Assembly: GCA_944800085.1 (NCBI GenBank)
Contig: CALYLO010000002.1
Coordinates: forward strand, 62,001 to 126,000
DNA from: Paenibacillus melissococcoides
Lineage (GTDB): Bacteria; Bacillota; Bacilli; Paenibacillales; Paenibacillaceae
DNA: 64,000 nt
Reading direction: 5' to 3'
Below the pieces are notes generated by a model. It was not told where the DNA came from and ran no database searches. It saw only the letters and a list, made by a program, of their open reading frames with translations. Positions 1-7,715 of this stretch are shown here, in pieces. Each line of letters begins with the position of its first letter. The stretch's first letter is position 1. Position numbers and translations under genes: made by a program.

Positions 1-6
1 GTCGAA

Positions 7-1086
7 ATGAGGAAAAGCATGGTTGCGATTATCGGCTGCGGAACGATTGCCAACAGCGCCCACATACCGGCGTATCTGGCGAATCCGGACGCCGAGATCA
101 AATATTTCTGCGATATTCGCAAGGAACGGGCGGAGCAGGCGGTCGAGAAATACGGCTGCGGCATCGCGATTGAAGATTATCGGGTCATCCTGGACGATCC
201 GGACGTCGAAGCCGTCTCCATATGCACCCCGAATCATTGCCACGCCCCGATCGCGATCGATTGCATGCGCGCAGGGAAGCATGTGCTGTGCGAGAAGCCG
301 GCCGCCCGCACCTATGAGGAAGCGCTGGAGATGCAGAAGGTGCAGCATGAGACCGGAATGACGCTGAATATCGGCGTCGTAAATCGGTTTAACACGGGAG
401 TAAATATTATGAAGAAGATGATCGAGGACGGAGAGCTGGGCGATCTGTATCACGTGTACGTCAGCTTCCGCGCGCAGCGCTCGATTCCCGGACTGGGGGG
501 CGACTTCACGACCAAGGCTGTCGCCGGCGGGGGCGCGCTGATTGACTGGGGCGTGCACTTTCTCGACATCGTCATGTACTGCGCAGGCGATCCGGAGCCG
601 CAGACGGTGACGGGACAGACGTATTGCAAGCTGGGCAAGGATATGAAAAATTACTCCTACCTCAACATGTGGGCGGGGCCGCCCAATTATGAGGGAACCT
701 ACGATGTCGATGATTTCGTCACCGCGATGATTCGCACGGCGGGGCCTTCGATTACGGTCAACGGCGCATGGGCGCAAAATATCGGGGTCGATGAGATGTA
801 TATCGACTTCCTGGGCGACAAGGCGGGCATCCGGCTGCAGTACGGCGCCGGGTTCACAATTTACAGCGCCAAGCATGGCGCCCTGCTGGAGAGCACCCCG
901 AAGTTCACGAAGACCGATCATTTCCGGAACGAGATCAACAGCTTCCTCGACTGCGTCAAGTCGGGCGAGCGCTTGCCGTCCCATATCGATACGGTCATCC
1001 TGACGGCCAAAATGATTCAGGCCATCTATGATTCCTCGGAGCAAGGGCGAGAGATTTCATTCGTGAAAGAGGGAGCGCGGGCATGA
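7..1086 (+). CDS. Gfo/Idh/MocA family NAD(P)-dependent oxidoreductase
   Basis: This is a predicted cytosolic sugar or polyol dehydrogenase of 359 residues, the usual family length. An N-terminal Rossmann fold opens with IIGCGTIANSAHIPAY, followed by the family CEKPAA motif near residue 97. The C-terminal alpha/beta domain contains the GGGALIDWGVHFLDI signature, whose Asp and His belong to the active site. The first visible ATG is at 7, but the frame is open to the window edge and no ribosome binding site can be seen, so the true start could lie upstream. It overlaps the next gene by four bases (ATGA), so the two are translationally coupled and probably act on the same sugar. The substrate is unknown. 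Confidence 0.9.
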   Translation: MRKSMVAIIGCGTIANSAHIPAYLANPDAEIKYFCDIRKERAEQAVEKYGCGIAIEDYRVILDDPDVEAVSICTPNHCHAPIAIDCMRAGKHVLCEKPAARTYEEALEMQKVQHETGMTLNIGVVNRFNTGVNIMKKMIEDGELGDLYHVYVSFRAQRSIPGLGGDFTTKAVAGGGALIDWGVHFLDIVMYCAGDPEPQTVTGQTYCKLGKDMKNYSYLNMWAGPPNYEGTYDVDDFVTAMIRTAGPSITVNGAWAQNIGVDEMYIDFLGDKAGIRLQYGAGFTIYSAKHGALLESTPKFTKTDHFRNEINSFLDCVKSGERLPSHIDTVILTAKMIQAIYDSSEQGREISFVKEGARA

Positions 1087-1919
1087 AGAAGATCGGATTC
1101 ATCGATTATTATTTGGACGAATGGCATGCGAACAAGTACCCGGACTGGATTCGAGCCGCTTCCGGCGGCACGATGGAGGTCGCATATGCTTACGGGATGA
1201 AGAATGCCGAACGCGGGTTGAGCAACGCGGCATGGTGCGAGAAGCACGGCATCGCCTTGCGCCATACGGTGGAGGAGGTCGTGGCGGAGAGCGATTATCT
1301 CATCGTGCTGTCACCCGACAACCCGGAGCATCATGAAGCGCTCGCCGAGCTGCCGCTGGCATCGGGGAAGCCGACGTACATCGACAAGACCTTCGCCCCG
1401 GATCGGGCGGCGGCGCTGCGCCTGTTCGAGTGCGCGGCGCAGCACGGCACGCCGTTGTACTCCTCGTCGGCCTTGCGGTTCGCGACGGAATACCGCGAAG
1501 CGGAGCGATCGGGAATCGAGACGATCTGCAGTTGGGGGCCCGGCATGTTCGAGAATTATTCGATTCATCAGATCGAACCAATCGTCTCGCTGCTGGGAAC
1601 GGAAGCGAAGCGCGTCATGTTCATTGGAACCGGGAGCGCGCCCGCGCTCCTGATCGAATTCAAGGATGGCCGGCAGGCGGCGATGCATCATCTGGGCGGC
1701 GATTGCCCGTTCACGACCGCGATTGCGTACGCATCGGGGAACTGCCGGATCCTGAAGCCGGAATCGGATTTTTTCCAGCTGTTCATTCAAGAGATGGTTG
1801 CCTTCTTCGAGACGGGGCGAACTCCGGTTCCTTCCGACCAGACCGTCGCCATCATCACCATCATCGAGTATGGCTTGCTGGCAGCCCAGCGGCCGAATGA
1901 GTGGGTCGAACTGCCATAG
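1083..1919 (+). CDS. Gfo/Idh/MocA-like protein, short paralogue
   Basis: The protein has 278 residues and overlaps the preceding oxidoreductase by ATGA. It resembles the Gfo/Idh/MocA fold: the segment YIDKTFAPDRAAALRLFE sits where EKP occurs in classical members, so the catalytic lysine is kept in an altered context (DKT). The N-terminal Gly-rich nucleotide-binding loop is weak (GFIDYYLDEW), so NAD binding is uncertain. It may be a divergent dehydrogenase or a partner subunit of its neighbour. Part of its 3' half reappears as a fragment at 3673-3816, showing that a second copy once existed nearby. Confidence 0.75.
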   Translation: MKKIGFIDYYLDEWHANKYPDWIRAASGGTMEVAYAYGMKNAERGLSNAAWCEKHGIALRHTVEEVVAESDYLIVLSPDNPEHHEALAELPLASGKPTYIDKTFAPDRAAALRLFECAAQHGTPLYSSSALRFATEYREAERSGIETICSWGPGMFENYSIHQIEPIVSLLGTEAKRVMFIGTGSAPALLIEFKDGRQAAMHHLGGDCPFTTAIAYASGNCRILKPESDFFQLFIQEMVAFFETGRTPVPSDQTVAIITIIEYGLLAAQRPNEWVELP

Positions 1920-1944
1920 GAAGAGGAAGAATTGCACTACATGG

Positions 1945-1998
1945 AACCGTCTTGTTGCCGGGAAACCGGATTGTTTTCGGGCGCGGGCGGTTTTTTTT
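1945..1998 (+). terminator. Probable rho-independent terminator after the oxidoreductase pair
   Basis: The outer stem AACCGTC/GGCGGTT encloses an inner CCGG-GAAA-CCGG hairpin and is followed by eight T residues. It lies about 25 bases after the stop codon. Confidence 0.6.
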
Positions 1999-2149
1999 CT
2001 TGTTCGGGTTCCTGAATGAGCGACAGCGAATGGCCGAAACTTGTGTGGATTTATAAATTTTTAGGGGAGGAAGCAGGTCTTCCGCCTTGTTTCTGTTTTG
2101 GGTAAGGTTAGGACATGGGGACGAACATGTTGCAACGAATCTTTTTTGG

Positions 2150-2253
2150 ATCAAAACTCGGCACTCTGAGCGTTTTACATCGATTATTTCTATTGAGCGA
2201 CGAGAGCCACCACATAAAAAATGAATCGCCAAAAATCCACATGGATTTTCTCA
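2150..2253 (+). repeat. Direct repeat R2, copy 1
   Basis: The copy begins ATCAAAACTCGGCACTCTG, continues through GAGCGTTTTA and GACGAG, and ends in GCCAAAAATCC...TGGATTTTCT. The same order of blocks recurs at 2672-2770 on the same strand with small indels. The two copies flank a ladder element. Confidence 0.75.
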
Positions 2254-2298
2254 ACGGCCTGATTTACGGGCTCCAAGAGACTGCGTCGGATCCTGGGG

Positions 2299-2373
2299 GC
2301 ATCATCGCCTTCTGGACGCATCATCGCTTTCTGGACGCATCGTTGCCTTCTAGGGGCACGTCGCCTTCTGTGG
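2299..2373 (+). repeat. 19-bp tandem repeat, four units
   Basis: Consecutive units begin at 2299, 2318, 2337 and 2356. The unit is GCATCATCGCCTTCTGGAC; units 1 and 2 are nearly identical and units 3 and 4 are degenerate (the last is 18 bp). Confidence 0.8.
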
Positions 2374-2387
2374 CTTGAACCTGTGGA

Positions 2388-2580
2388 GGGAATTGCTGCT
2401 ATTTTACAGGAATTTCAGCTCAATGAGTCCGCATCCCGAGGAATTGCTGCACATCTACATCATTTTAGGCCCTTTTGCTCCAAGTCGAAGCGAAACGGGT
2501 GAAATTGCTGCAGTTTTGCAGGATTCCCTTTCTACTGAAGTCGTCCATATCGAATTGCTGTATTTAAGCAGGCTTTTGCT
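2388..2580 (+). repeat. Four-dyad ladder element, copy A
   Basis: Four CTGCA/TGCAG-type dyads start at 2395, 2446, 2507 and 2557 (spacing 51, 61, 50). The third core reads GCTGCAGTTTTGCAGGATTC. The same spacing recurs at 12350, 16747 and 53195, and in mirror image at 40967. Confidence 0.85.
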
Positions 2581-2671
2581 TACCGAATCGGCGTGTCTTA
2601 AGAAATCGTGCGGTTTTCAGGCCGTTGGAACCCCCTTTTTTACGAAGGGGTGGAGATTGTCCATTTACCGA

Positions 2672-2770
2672 ATCAAAACTTGGCACTCCGATCAGAGCGT
2701 TTTAAATCCATTTTTTCTACTGAGAGACGAGTCCAAATGGAGTGCCGAAAAATCCCTTGGACTTTCTTAT
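2672..2770 (+). repeat. Direct repeat R2, copy 2
   Basis: This is the second copy of the repeat at 2150-2253, starting ATCAAAACTTGGCACTCCG with a four-base insertion. CTTGGCACTCC can pair with GGAGTGCCGA inside the copy. It stops about 20 bases before the truncated lipoprotein frame. Confidence 0.75.
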
Positions 2771-2790
2771 TAGAACATTAGCTCTGTTTG

Positions 2791-3252
2791 ATGATTGTAG
2801 CCGGGTGCTCCGGCAACAACGAAAAACCAGATCCACAGCATACTTCGCAAAAGTTTCAACATATTCTTGATAAAGCAGGAGTAACCCCCCGATATGTGGA
2901 CACCACAAAATATCCAGGCGGCGAATTGGATATTGTTAAGATTTTAAACTTAGAAATGAGGTACTCTCTTGAAAACAATCCTCAAGGCATATCCAGGTTA
3001 TATTCAAAAGAAAATGCCGATTCGGAAGAAGATGCCGATGACAAGGATAACCCGAATCAAAATGTCCTCAGCATCATTGTTTCGCTGGATAACGCTCAGT
3101 TTAATCATGTTTTCGATACAGAGATAGAGGCTTTCGCCGTTCAATCCCAGATCATGCCGTCTGATCCAAAGTATTGCATATACTCAGGAACTATAATATA
3201 TTACATGATTAAGGAAAATAATGAGTGGAAGATTTTATCTATTCAAAATTAG
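2791..3252 (+). pseudogene. 5'-truncated lipoprotein gene
   Basis: The frame begins MIVAGCSGNNEKPD. VAGC is a good lipobox, but only four residues precede the cysteine, and an in-frame TAG at 2779 blocks extension, so the positively charged and hydrophobic parts of a signal peptide are missing. The remaining 150 or so residues form an intact acidic domain ending in a YYMIKENNEWKILSIQN-like strand, typical of small extracytoplasmic NTF2-like or DUF lipoproteins. No family is recognised. Repeat R2 copy 2 ends immediately upstream, so a rearrangement there probably removed the 5' end. A TTG at 2788 is the only alternative start. The gene is more AT-rich than its neighbours. Confidence 0.65.
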
Positions 3253-3272
3253 GAAGTCATGCAAAGGATCAA

Positions 3273-3303
3273 GAAAAGCAGAGGGACGCCCCTCTGCTTT
3301 TTA
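3273..3303 (+). terminator. Rho-independent terminator
   Basis: A perfect stem AAAGCAGAGGG/CCCTCTGCTTT with a short loop, followed by T residues, lies 20 bases after the truncated lipoprotein stop. Confidence 0.85.
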
Positions 3304-3672
3304 AGTACACACAACCGGAATTATTTATCCTTGACGGGTGAGTTATACTCACTTGGGAGCATTAACCGTGACCATACTATGGACCGCTCGCATTTTTCCG
3401 CGGCCTGGTTTTGGACACCAGAACCCAGTTGTTCCGTTAGATGTTTTATAACGCATTTGGGAAGATCCCCCCCGCCATCCAGCATGATTGCACTTGTACA
3501 GTACAGACCTTTCATAAAAGCTCGTGCTCCCATGCCGTTTTCCTTTCAAATACCGCCAAAATAATCTTTCTTTTTGAATTCGTATATGTGAAGCCGATCG
3601 CAGTTCTGGCCGTTTTAGCGGTTGGTTCAAAGCGATACGCTCAATTTAGCTCCGTAAAAGAAAGTACCGTTT
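3304..3672. other. Gap with no recognisable gene
   Basis: Short open frames exist on both strands (for example 3321-3533 on the minus strand), but none has a ribosome binding site, recognisable motif or homology signal that I can see. It is probably degraded DNA, since a gene fragment follows directly. Confidence 0.5.
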
Positions 3673-3816
3673 CATCATCTGGGCCGCGATTGCCCGTTCA
3701 CGACTGCGGTTGCATACGATTCGGGAAATTGTCGGATCCTAAAGCCGGAGTCGGATTTTTTCCGGTTGTTCATTGAAGATCAGGTCAGGTTCTTCGCGTC
3801 GGGAAGGGTCATTCTT
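3673..3816 (+). pseudogene. Fragment of a second copy of the short Gfo/Idh-like gene
   Basis: Read in the right frame, this stretch encodes HHLGRDCPFTTAVAY, SGNCRILKPESDFF and RFFASGR. It is collinear with HHLGGDCPFTTAIAY, SGNCRILKPESDFF and AFFETGR of the intact gene (nucleotides about 1686-1822). DNA identity is high across the block with mostly third-position changes. Nothing homologous precedes it, and it runs out just before the ribosome binding site of the next gene, so only an internal part survives. Confidence 0.85.
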
Positions 3817-3842
3817 TCGATCTGTCAAAGGAGGTGTGCAAT

Positions 3843-5345
3843 ATGTTCATCTTTCGCCAGCGCCGATGGTCCCGGCAAGCGGGGATTTGCTTGGCTTCGC
3901 TAACCGTTCTTTTTGGCGTGCTTCCTGTCGGCGCGCAGGCCGCCGAGCAAGGCGAACAGGAAGCCGGATCAACTCTTCGCTTACTACGACAGGCTTCGGC
4001 CTTATCGGGTTCGACCATTCAGGTCGACCCGGTGTTTCCTTATTATCAAAATCGCTCGGCGGCGAGCATCGCCGATGAGATTGTGCAGAACGGGTATAAG
4101 TCCGTCCGGTATTTCGTCGTGAATGAGAACCATGTCAACCGAGGGCTTGTCGAGGCTTTTCAGGAGAGAGGGCTGTTCGTCTGGGCGCTGGTCCTCGGCA
4201 ACGGATCGTATTCTGTCGAAGGCTTCCCGGCCGATTGGCCAAGCTGGCAGATGGAACTGTTGACCCCGGTGAATGACGGGTATTACCGCTTCTCCCCGCA
4301 TAGCGAAGCTTATGTCAATTGGAAGAAGGAGAAGCTGGCGAGCCTGGTCCGGAGTATCCCGTTCGACGGCATTGAAGTCGCGGAGCCATACTTCCCGGAG
4401 TGGGACGGCATCGATCGCGGCGTGTACGGTGATGTCGGCCCGCTGGCCCAAGCGGCCTTTCGCGAACAGTACGGACATGACCGGATTCCGAATTTCACCG
4501 ATCCGGATGATCCCGACTTCTATCTGATGAATGTCGAGCTGTATGAGGATTGGATCGAGTTCCGGGTCGAGGCCGTCAACCGCTTCCTCAATGAACTGAT
4601 GAACGGCAAAGGCGGGGTACGGGACGCAAAAAAGGATATTCTCGCCGCGACCTGGTCGCTCGCGATCGACGCCGGCCCGGACTCCGTGGATACGCTGCGC
4701 GAGATGCAGGGCCTCGATGCCGCAGCAATGATATCGGCGGTCCGGCCGGATCTGCATATCCTGCAGACGCATTGGCCCGACTGGATGAAGCCCCAGGACG
4801 TGCTTCCGCCGCAGTATATCCGCAGCTACCAGAGCTTCGTCGATCAGATTCGCTCCGTTCACCCGAATATTCCGCTTGGCGTGCAGGCGGATATCGGCTC
4901 GTCGCTGGACATGGTGAAGGACCGCGCTTGGTACGACTCGTTCGGCCGCGAGGCCGCGCAGATGGGATTCCGTACATGGACGGCCTATGAATATCATCTC
5001 GGCAAATATATGTACGAGGAACCGCCCGTTCCGGTCACCGTTGCCCGTACGCGGTTTGATAAGGCGGTCATCACGTTCCAGAAGCGAATCGATGAGCCCT
5101 CCGCCAAGCTTCCCGGCAGTCTGCATATGATCACCGAAGAGGGGGAGACGCCCGTCCCTCCGGAGCATATTGCCGTCGACGGCAATATGCTCATTATCGA
5201 ATGGGATCGGCTGCCGAAGAAGGAATTCCGCCTGCGGATTCAACAGGTGACGGATACGCCGTCTTACTGGCTGTATAACAAGGATCAGCCGGCCAATGCA
5301 ATTAAGGTTGATACCATTGTGACGGCAGGGAAGAAGAATCATTAG
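3843..5345 (+). CDS. Secreted barrel-type glycoside hydrolase-like protein
   Basis: The start is the ATG at 3843, eight bases after AAAGGAGG. The N-terminus is a signal peptide: a basic start (FRQRRWSRQ), a hydrophobic stretch (ICLASLTVLFGVLPVG) and a likely cut after AQAAEQ. The 500-residue product reads like a TIM barrel: alternating strands include SVRYFVVNENHVNRG, FVWALVLGN, FDGIEVAEPYFPEWDG and ILAATWSLAIDAG. Acidic residues in the E-V-A-E-P-Y-F-P-E-W-D segment are candidate catalytic groups. The C-terminal beta part resembles an accessory sandwich. No GH family is assigned. It follows remnants of an oxidoreductase gene, so a role in processing the same extracellular sugar is plausible but inferred. 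Confidence 0.6.
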   Translation: MFIFRQRRWSRQAGICLASLTVLFGVLPVGAQAAEQGEQEAGSTLRLLRQASALSGSTIQVDPVFPYYQNRSAASIADEIVQNGYKSVRYFVVNENHVNRGLVEAFQERGLFVWALVLGNGSYSVEGFPADWPSWQMELLTPVNDGYYRFSPHSEAYVNWKKEKLASLVRSIPFDGIEVAEPYFPEWDGIDRGVYGDVGPLAQAAFREQYGHDRIPNFTDPDDPDFYLMNVELYEDWIEFRVEAVNRFLNELMNGKGGVRDAKKDILAATWSLAIDAGPDSVDTLREMQGLDAAAMISAVRPDLHILQTHWPDWMKPQDVLPPQYIRSYQSFVDQIRSVHPNIPLGVQADIGSSLDMVKDRAWYDSFGREAAQMGFRTWTAYEYHLGKYMYEEPPVPVTVARTRFDKAVITFQKRIDEPSAKLPGSLHMITEEGETPVPPEHIAVDGNMLIIEWDRLPKKEFRLRIQQVTDTPSYWLYNKDQPANAIKVDTIVTAGKKNH

Positions 5346-5359
5346 GTGAATCGGTGGAG

Positions 5360-5407
5360 AACCGTCGCTTCCGAGACTTTTAATCGTACTTGGAGGTGGC
5401 GGTTTTT
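5360..5407 (+). terminator. Rho-independent terminator
   Basis: A 13-bp stem AACCGTCGCTTCC/GGAGGTGGCGGTT with three G-T wobbles, then TTTTTT, lies 15 bases after the stop of the secreted protein. Confidence 0.8.
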
Positions 5408-5482
5408 TGCAAACTCTGGAATCCCCCGAGCTAGTTTTGATACAATGGCTACAGAACCCAACATTTGGCAAGGGGGAGGGGG

Positions 5483-5635
5483 ATGAACAAAAAGCCGCTT
5501 TGGTATCATGCAGCACTAGCCATTGTTCTTTTGCCTGCAATAGAAGGAATGATCACAAATACGCCTAGTTCGCATTTTCGGGCCATGGTTTCGATTACGG
5601 CTATCCTTTGGATTGTTGGTATGTTTGAAATATGA
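5483..5635 (+). CDS. 50-residue putative membrane microprotein
   Basis: This short ORF starts at an ATG behind AGGGGGAGGGGG, an unusually strong purine-rich ribosome binding site. The peptide starts MNKKPLWYHAALAIVLLPAI and ends ITAILWIVGMFEI, giving two hydrophobic segments joined by a polar loop (TNTPSSHFR). Its stop overlaps the start of a second tiny ORF (ATGA). No family is recognised. Because it is so short it could be spurious, but the ribosome binding site, hydrophobic pattern and coupled neighbour argue that it is expressed. Confidence 0.5.
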   Translation: MNKKPLWYHAALAIVLLPAIEGMITNTPSSHFRAMVSITAILWIVGMFEI

Positions 5636-5706
5636 ATGTGGCAATTTGGATATTAATTCTCTTTGCATTCATGTTTATTTTGACTGCAGAAATATCTAAA
5701 GTCTAA
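5632..5706 (+). CDS. 24-residue putative single-span membrane peptide
   Basis: The ORF overlaps the previous microprotein by four bases (ATGA). The product starts MNVAIWILILFAFMFILTAE and ends ISKV: one hydrophobic helix with a charged tail. It has no Shine-Dalgarno of its own, so it would depend on translational coupling. A short CCGCG-CGCGG hairpin follows at about 5732. Function unknown. Confidence 0.4.
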   Translation: MNVAIWILILFAFMFILTAEISKV

Positions 5707-5709
5707 GGA

Positions 5710-6022
5710 ATTAAATTTTTATATTTCCTCGATTGGCCGCGTCCTTCCGCGGTTATTTTGTGTTCTGCGCAGTAGGATGATTTGAATCTCTACGAACGAG
5801 TTTAAATACTTTTACTTTGCTTGGCTTGACGCTTCTCCAGACTTCTTTTTATGTTCTGTTTTGAATTTTGGTTCTCCCCGAGCAGGTATTCAGAAGGCAT
5901 TAATGAGGAAGTTTTACATAGTAGTTTATGGTAAGAGTGAAACGAAAAGTAGAAATCAAACGCTTCCCTTACCGGGAAAGCTATGCCTTTTCTCTTCCGC
6001 CCCAGCCTTATTTTCAACGCTT
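5710..6022. other. AT-rich gap upstream of the cyd regulatory region
   Basis: No gene is supported. A weak CCGCG-TCCTTC-CGCGG hairpin near 5733-5748 could end the microprotein transcript. Confidence 0.4.
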
Positions 6023-6040
6023 TTGTGAACAATGGCACAA
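6023..6040. promoter_or_regulatory. Rex-type operator upstream of cydA
   Basis: TTGTGAACAATGGCACAA has the TTGTG-N8-CACAA dyad of the NADH-sensing repressor Rex, which is known to control cyd operons in Firmicutes. It sits about 270 bases before cydA and about 65 bases upstream of a candidate promoter. Confidence 0.7.
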
Positions 6041-6074
6041 AGTTCGCAATTTGCTCACTCTATTTCGACAGAAA

Positions 6075-6088
6075 GTGACAAAAGTCAC
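6075..6088. promoter_or_regulatory. Second dyad in the cyd control region (CRP/Fnr-like or second Rex half)
   Basis: GTGAC-AAAA-GTCAC is a perfect inverted repeat. With flanking bases (AGTGA-N6-TCACA) it resembles a CRP/Fnr-family site. It lies between the Rex-like site and the candidate promoter. Confidence 0.5.
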
Positions 6089-6106
6089 ATTAGCCGACGT
6101 GTCCAT

Positions 6107-6134
6107 CTGACAAAATAACACTGAGTCCTGTAAT
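6107..6134 (+). promoter_or_regulatory. Candidate promoter of the cyd operon
   Basis: CTGACA, a 16-base spacer and TGTAAT give a plausible sigma-A promoter just downstream of the two operators. It would produce a leader of about 170 bases. Confidence 0.4.
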
Positions 6135-6311
6135 GTTTGTCATTGATCGAGCTGTTCCTCGTATCGCAGTCAACGGCTTATGCCATGCGCGTAGGGCGAA
6201 GACGGCTATCCGAAGCGTGCGGCAGATCCTTAAAAGAGGATGCTCAAAAGGTGCTGGAAACCGAACTGACCTCTTTGACTCCCGCATAATAACGAAAGGT
6301 GGAACGAAAAA

Positions 6312-7715
6312 ATGGATACGCTAATCTTATCACGCATCCAGTTTGCGTCGACGACGATTTTTCACTTCTTCTTCGTCCCGGTATCCATCGGGTTGGCGCT
6401 GCTGATTGCCATTATGGAGACAATGTATGTCGCCAAGGGCAATGAAGAGTATAAGAAAATGGCCAAGTTCTGGGGTAAATTGTTCCTTATCAACTTCGCC
6501 GTCGGCGTCGTGACCGGTATCATTCAGGAATTCCAGTTCGGCATGAACTGGTCCAACTACTCCCGCTTCGTCGGGGACGTGTTTGGCGCGCCGCTTGCTA
6601 TCGAGGCGCTGCTTGCCTTTTTCATGGAGTCCACATTCATCGGGCTCTGGATCTTCGGTTGGGAGCGGCTGAGCAAGAAGGTGCACTTGCTGTGCATCTG
6701 GCTTGTGGCTATCGGAACGACGATGTCCGCCTTTTGGATTCTCGCGGCCAATTCGTTCATGCAGCGTCCGGTCGGCTTCACAATTAACAATGGCCGGGCC
6801 GAGATGAATGATTTCTTCGCGCTAGTTACGAACGGCCAGCTGCTGGTGGAATTTCCGCATACGGTGCTGGGCGCATTTGCGACAGGGGCCTTCCTCATTA
6901 CGGGCGTCAGTGCGTATAAGATGCTGCGTCGCCAAGACTTTGAGTTTTTCAAAAAATCCTTCAAGCTGGGTATCGTGGTCGCCCTGATCTCGTCGTTCCT
7001 GGTCGCGATCTTCGGCCACCAGCAAGCGCAGTACCTGGTGCATACACAGCCGATGAAGATGGCTGCGGCCGAGAGCATGTGGGAGCGGAGTTCGGACCCG
7101 GCGCCTTGGACGGTTATCGCGGCTATCGATCCGGACAAGCAAGAAAACAAAATGGAAGTGAAGATTCCATACTTACTTAGCTTCCTGTCCTACAGCAAAT
7201 TCTCCGGAGACGTCAAGGGGATGAAGGAGCTGCAGGCAGAATACGAGCAAACATACGGACCTGGCGATTATATTCCGCCGGTGCGCACGACCTTCTGGAG
7301 CTTCCGCATCATGGTCGCTGCCGGATCGCTGATGATTCTGCTCGGTTTGTACGGCGTCTGGCTGATGGCGCGCAAGAAGCTGGATCAGAAGAACACATGG
7401 TTCATGCGTTTCATGCTGTATGCCATTTCGCTGCCGTTCATTGCCAATACGGCGGGCTGGATCATGACCGAGATCGGGCGCCAGCCGTGGACTGTATTCG
7501 GGCTGATGACGACGGAAGACAGTATCTCGCCTAGCGTGACCGGAGGATCGGTGCTGTTCTCCCTGATTGCCTTCTCCGCCATTTACACGGTGCTGGCTAT
7601 CGTGATGGTCTACCTGTTCGTACGCGTTATCAAAAAAGGACCGAACGAGGACGTAACTGTCCGCGTGTCTCACGATCCATTCGATAAGGAGGAACGTCAT
7701 GCTCTCACTCAATGA
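6312..7715 (+). CDS. cydA: Cytochrome bd quinol oxidase subunit I
   Basis: This is the haem-bearing subunit of the bd-type terminal oxidase in the cytoplasmic membrane; it oxidises quinol and reduces oxygen to water at low oxygen tension. The 467 residues match the short-Q-loop Bacillus-type CydA. The first helix carries the haem b595 ligand His18 (ASTTIFHFFFVPVSIG). LVEFPHTVLGAFATGA contains a second conserved His, and the GRQPW signature is in MTEIGRQPWTVFGLM. The start is preceded by AAAGGTGG. It overlaps cydB by 17 bases, and the four genes form one operon with no gaps, probably under Rex control through the upstream dyad. Confidence 0.97.
   Translation: MDTLILSRIQFASTTIFHFFFVPVSIGLALLIAIMETMYVAKGNEEYKKMAKFWGKLFLINFAVGVVTGIIQEFQFGMNWSNYSRFVGDVFGAPLAIEALLAFFMESTFIGLWIFGWERLSKKVHLLCIWLVAIGTTMSAFWILAANSFMQRPVGFTINNGRAEMNDFFALVTNGQLLVEFPHTVLGAFATGAFLITGVSAYKMLRRQDFEFFKKSFKLGIVVALISSFLVAIFGHQQAQYLVHTQPMKMAAAESMWERSSDPAPWTVIAAIDPDKQENKMEVKIPYLLSFLSYSKFSGDVKGMKELQAEYEQTYGPGDYIPPVRTTFWSFRIMVAAGSLMILLGLYGVWLMARKKLDQKNTWFMRFMLYAISLPFIANTAGWIMTEIGRQPWTVFGLMTTEDSISPSVTGGSVLFSLIAFSAIYTVLAIVMVYLFVRVIKKGPNEDVTVRVSHDPFDKEERHALTQ

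Larger units (their letters stand above)
1999..2787. other. Intergenic region made of repeats; no gene supported
   Basis: This stretch of nearly 800 bases holds no convincing coding frame. In order it contains a first copy of a roughly 100-bp repeat, a 19-bp tandem array, a four-dyad ladder element, and a second copy of the 100-bp repeat. The last copy ends just before the truncated lipoprotein gene. Confidence 0.8.

Noticed and set aside
3321..3533. Minus-strand 70-residue open frame
   Set aside because: No ribosome binding site and no recognised motif; it sits in DNA that looks degraded.
4002..5540. 512-residue minus-strand open frame opposite the secreted protein
   Set aside because: The plus strand has a ribosome binding site, signal peptide and coherent fold pattern; the antisense product has none.
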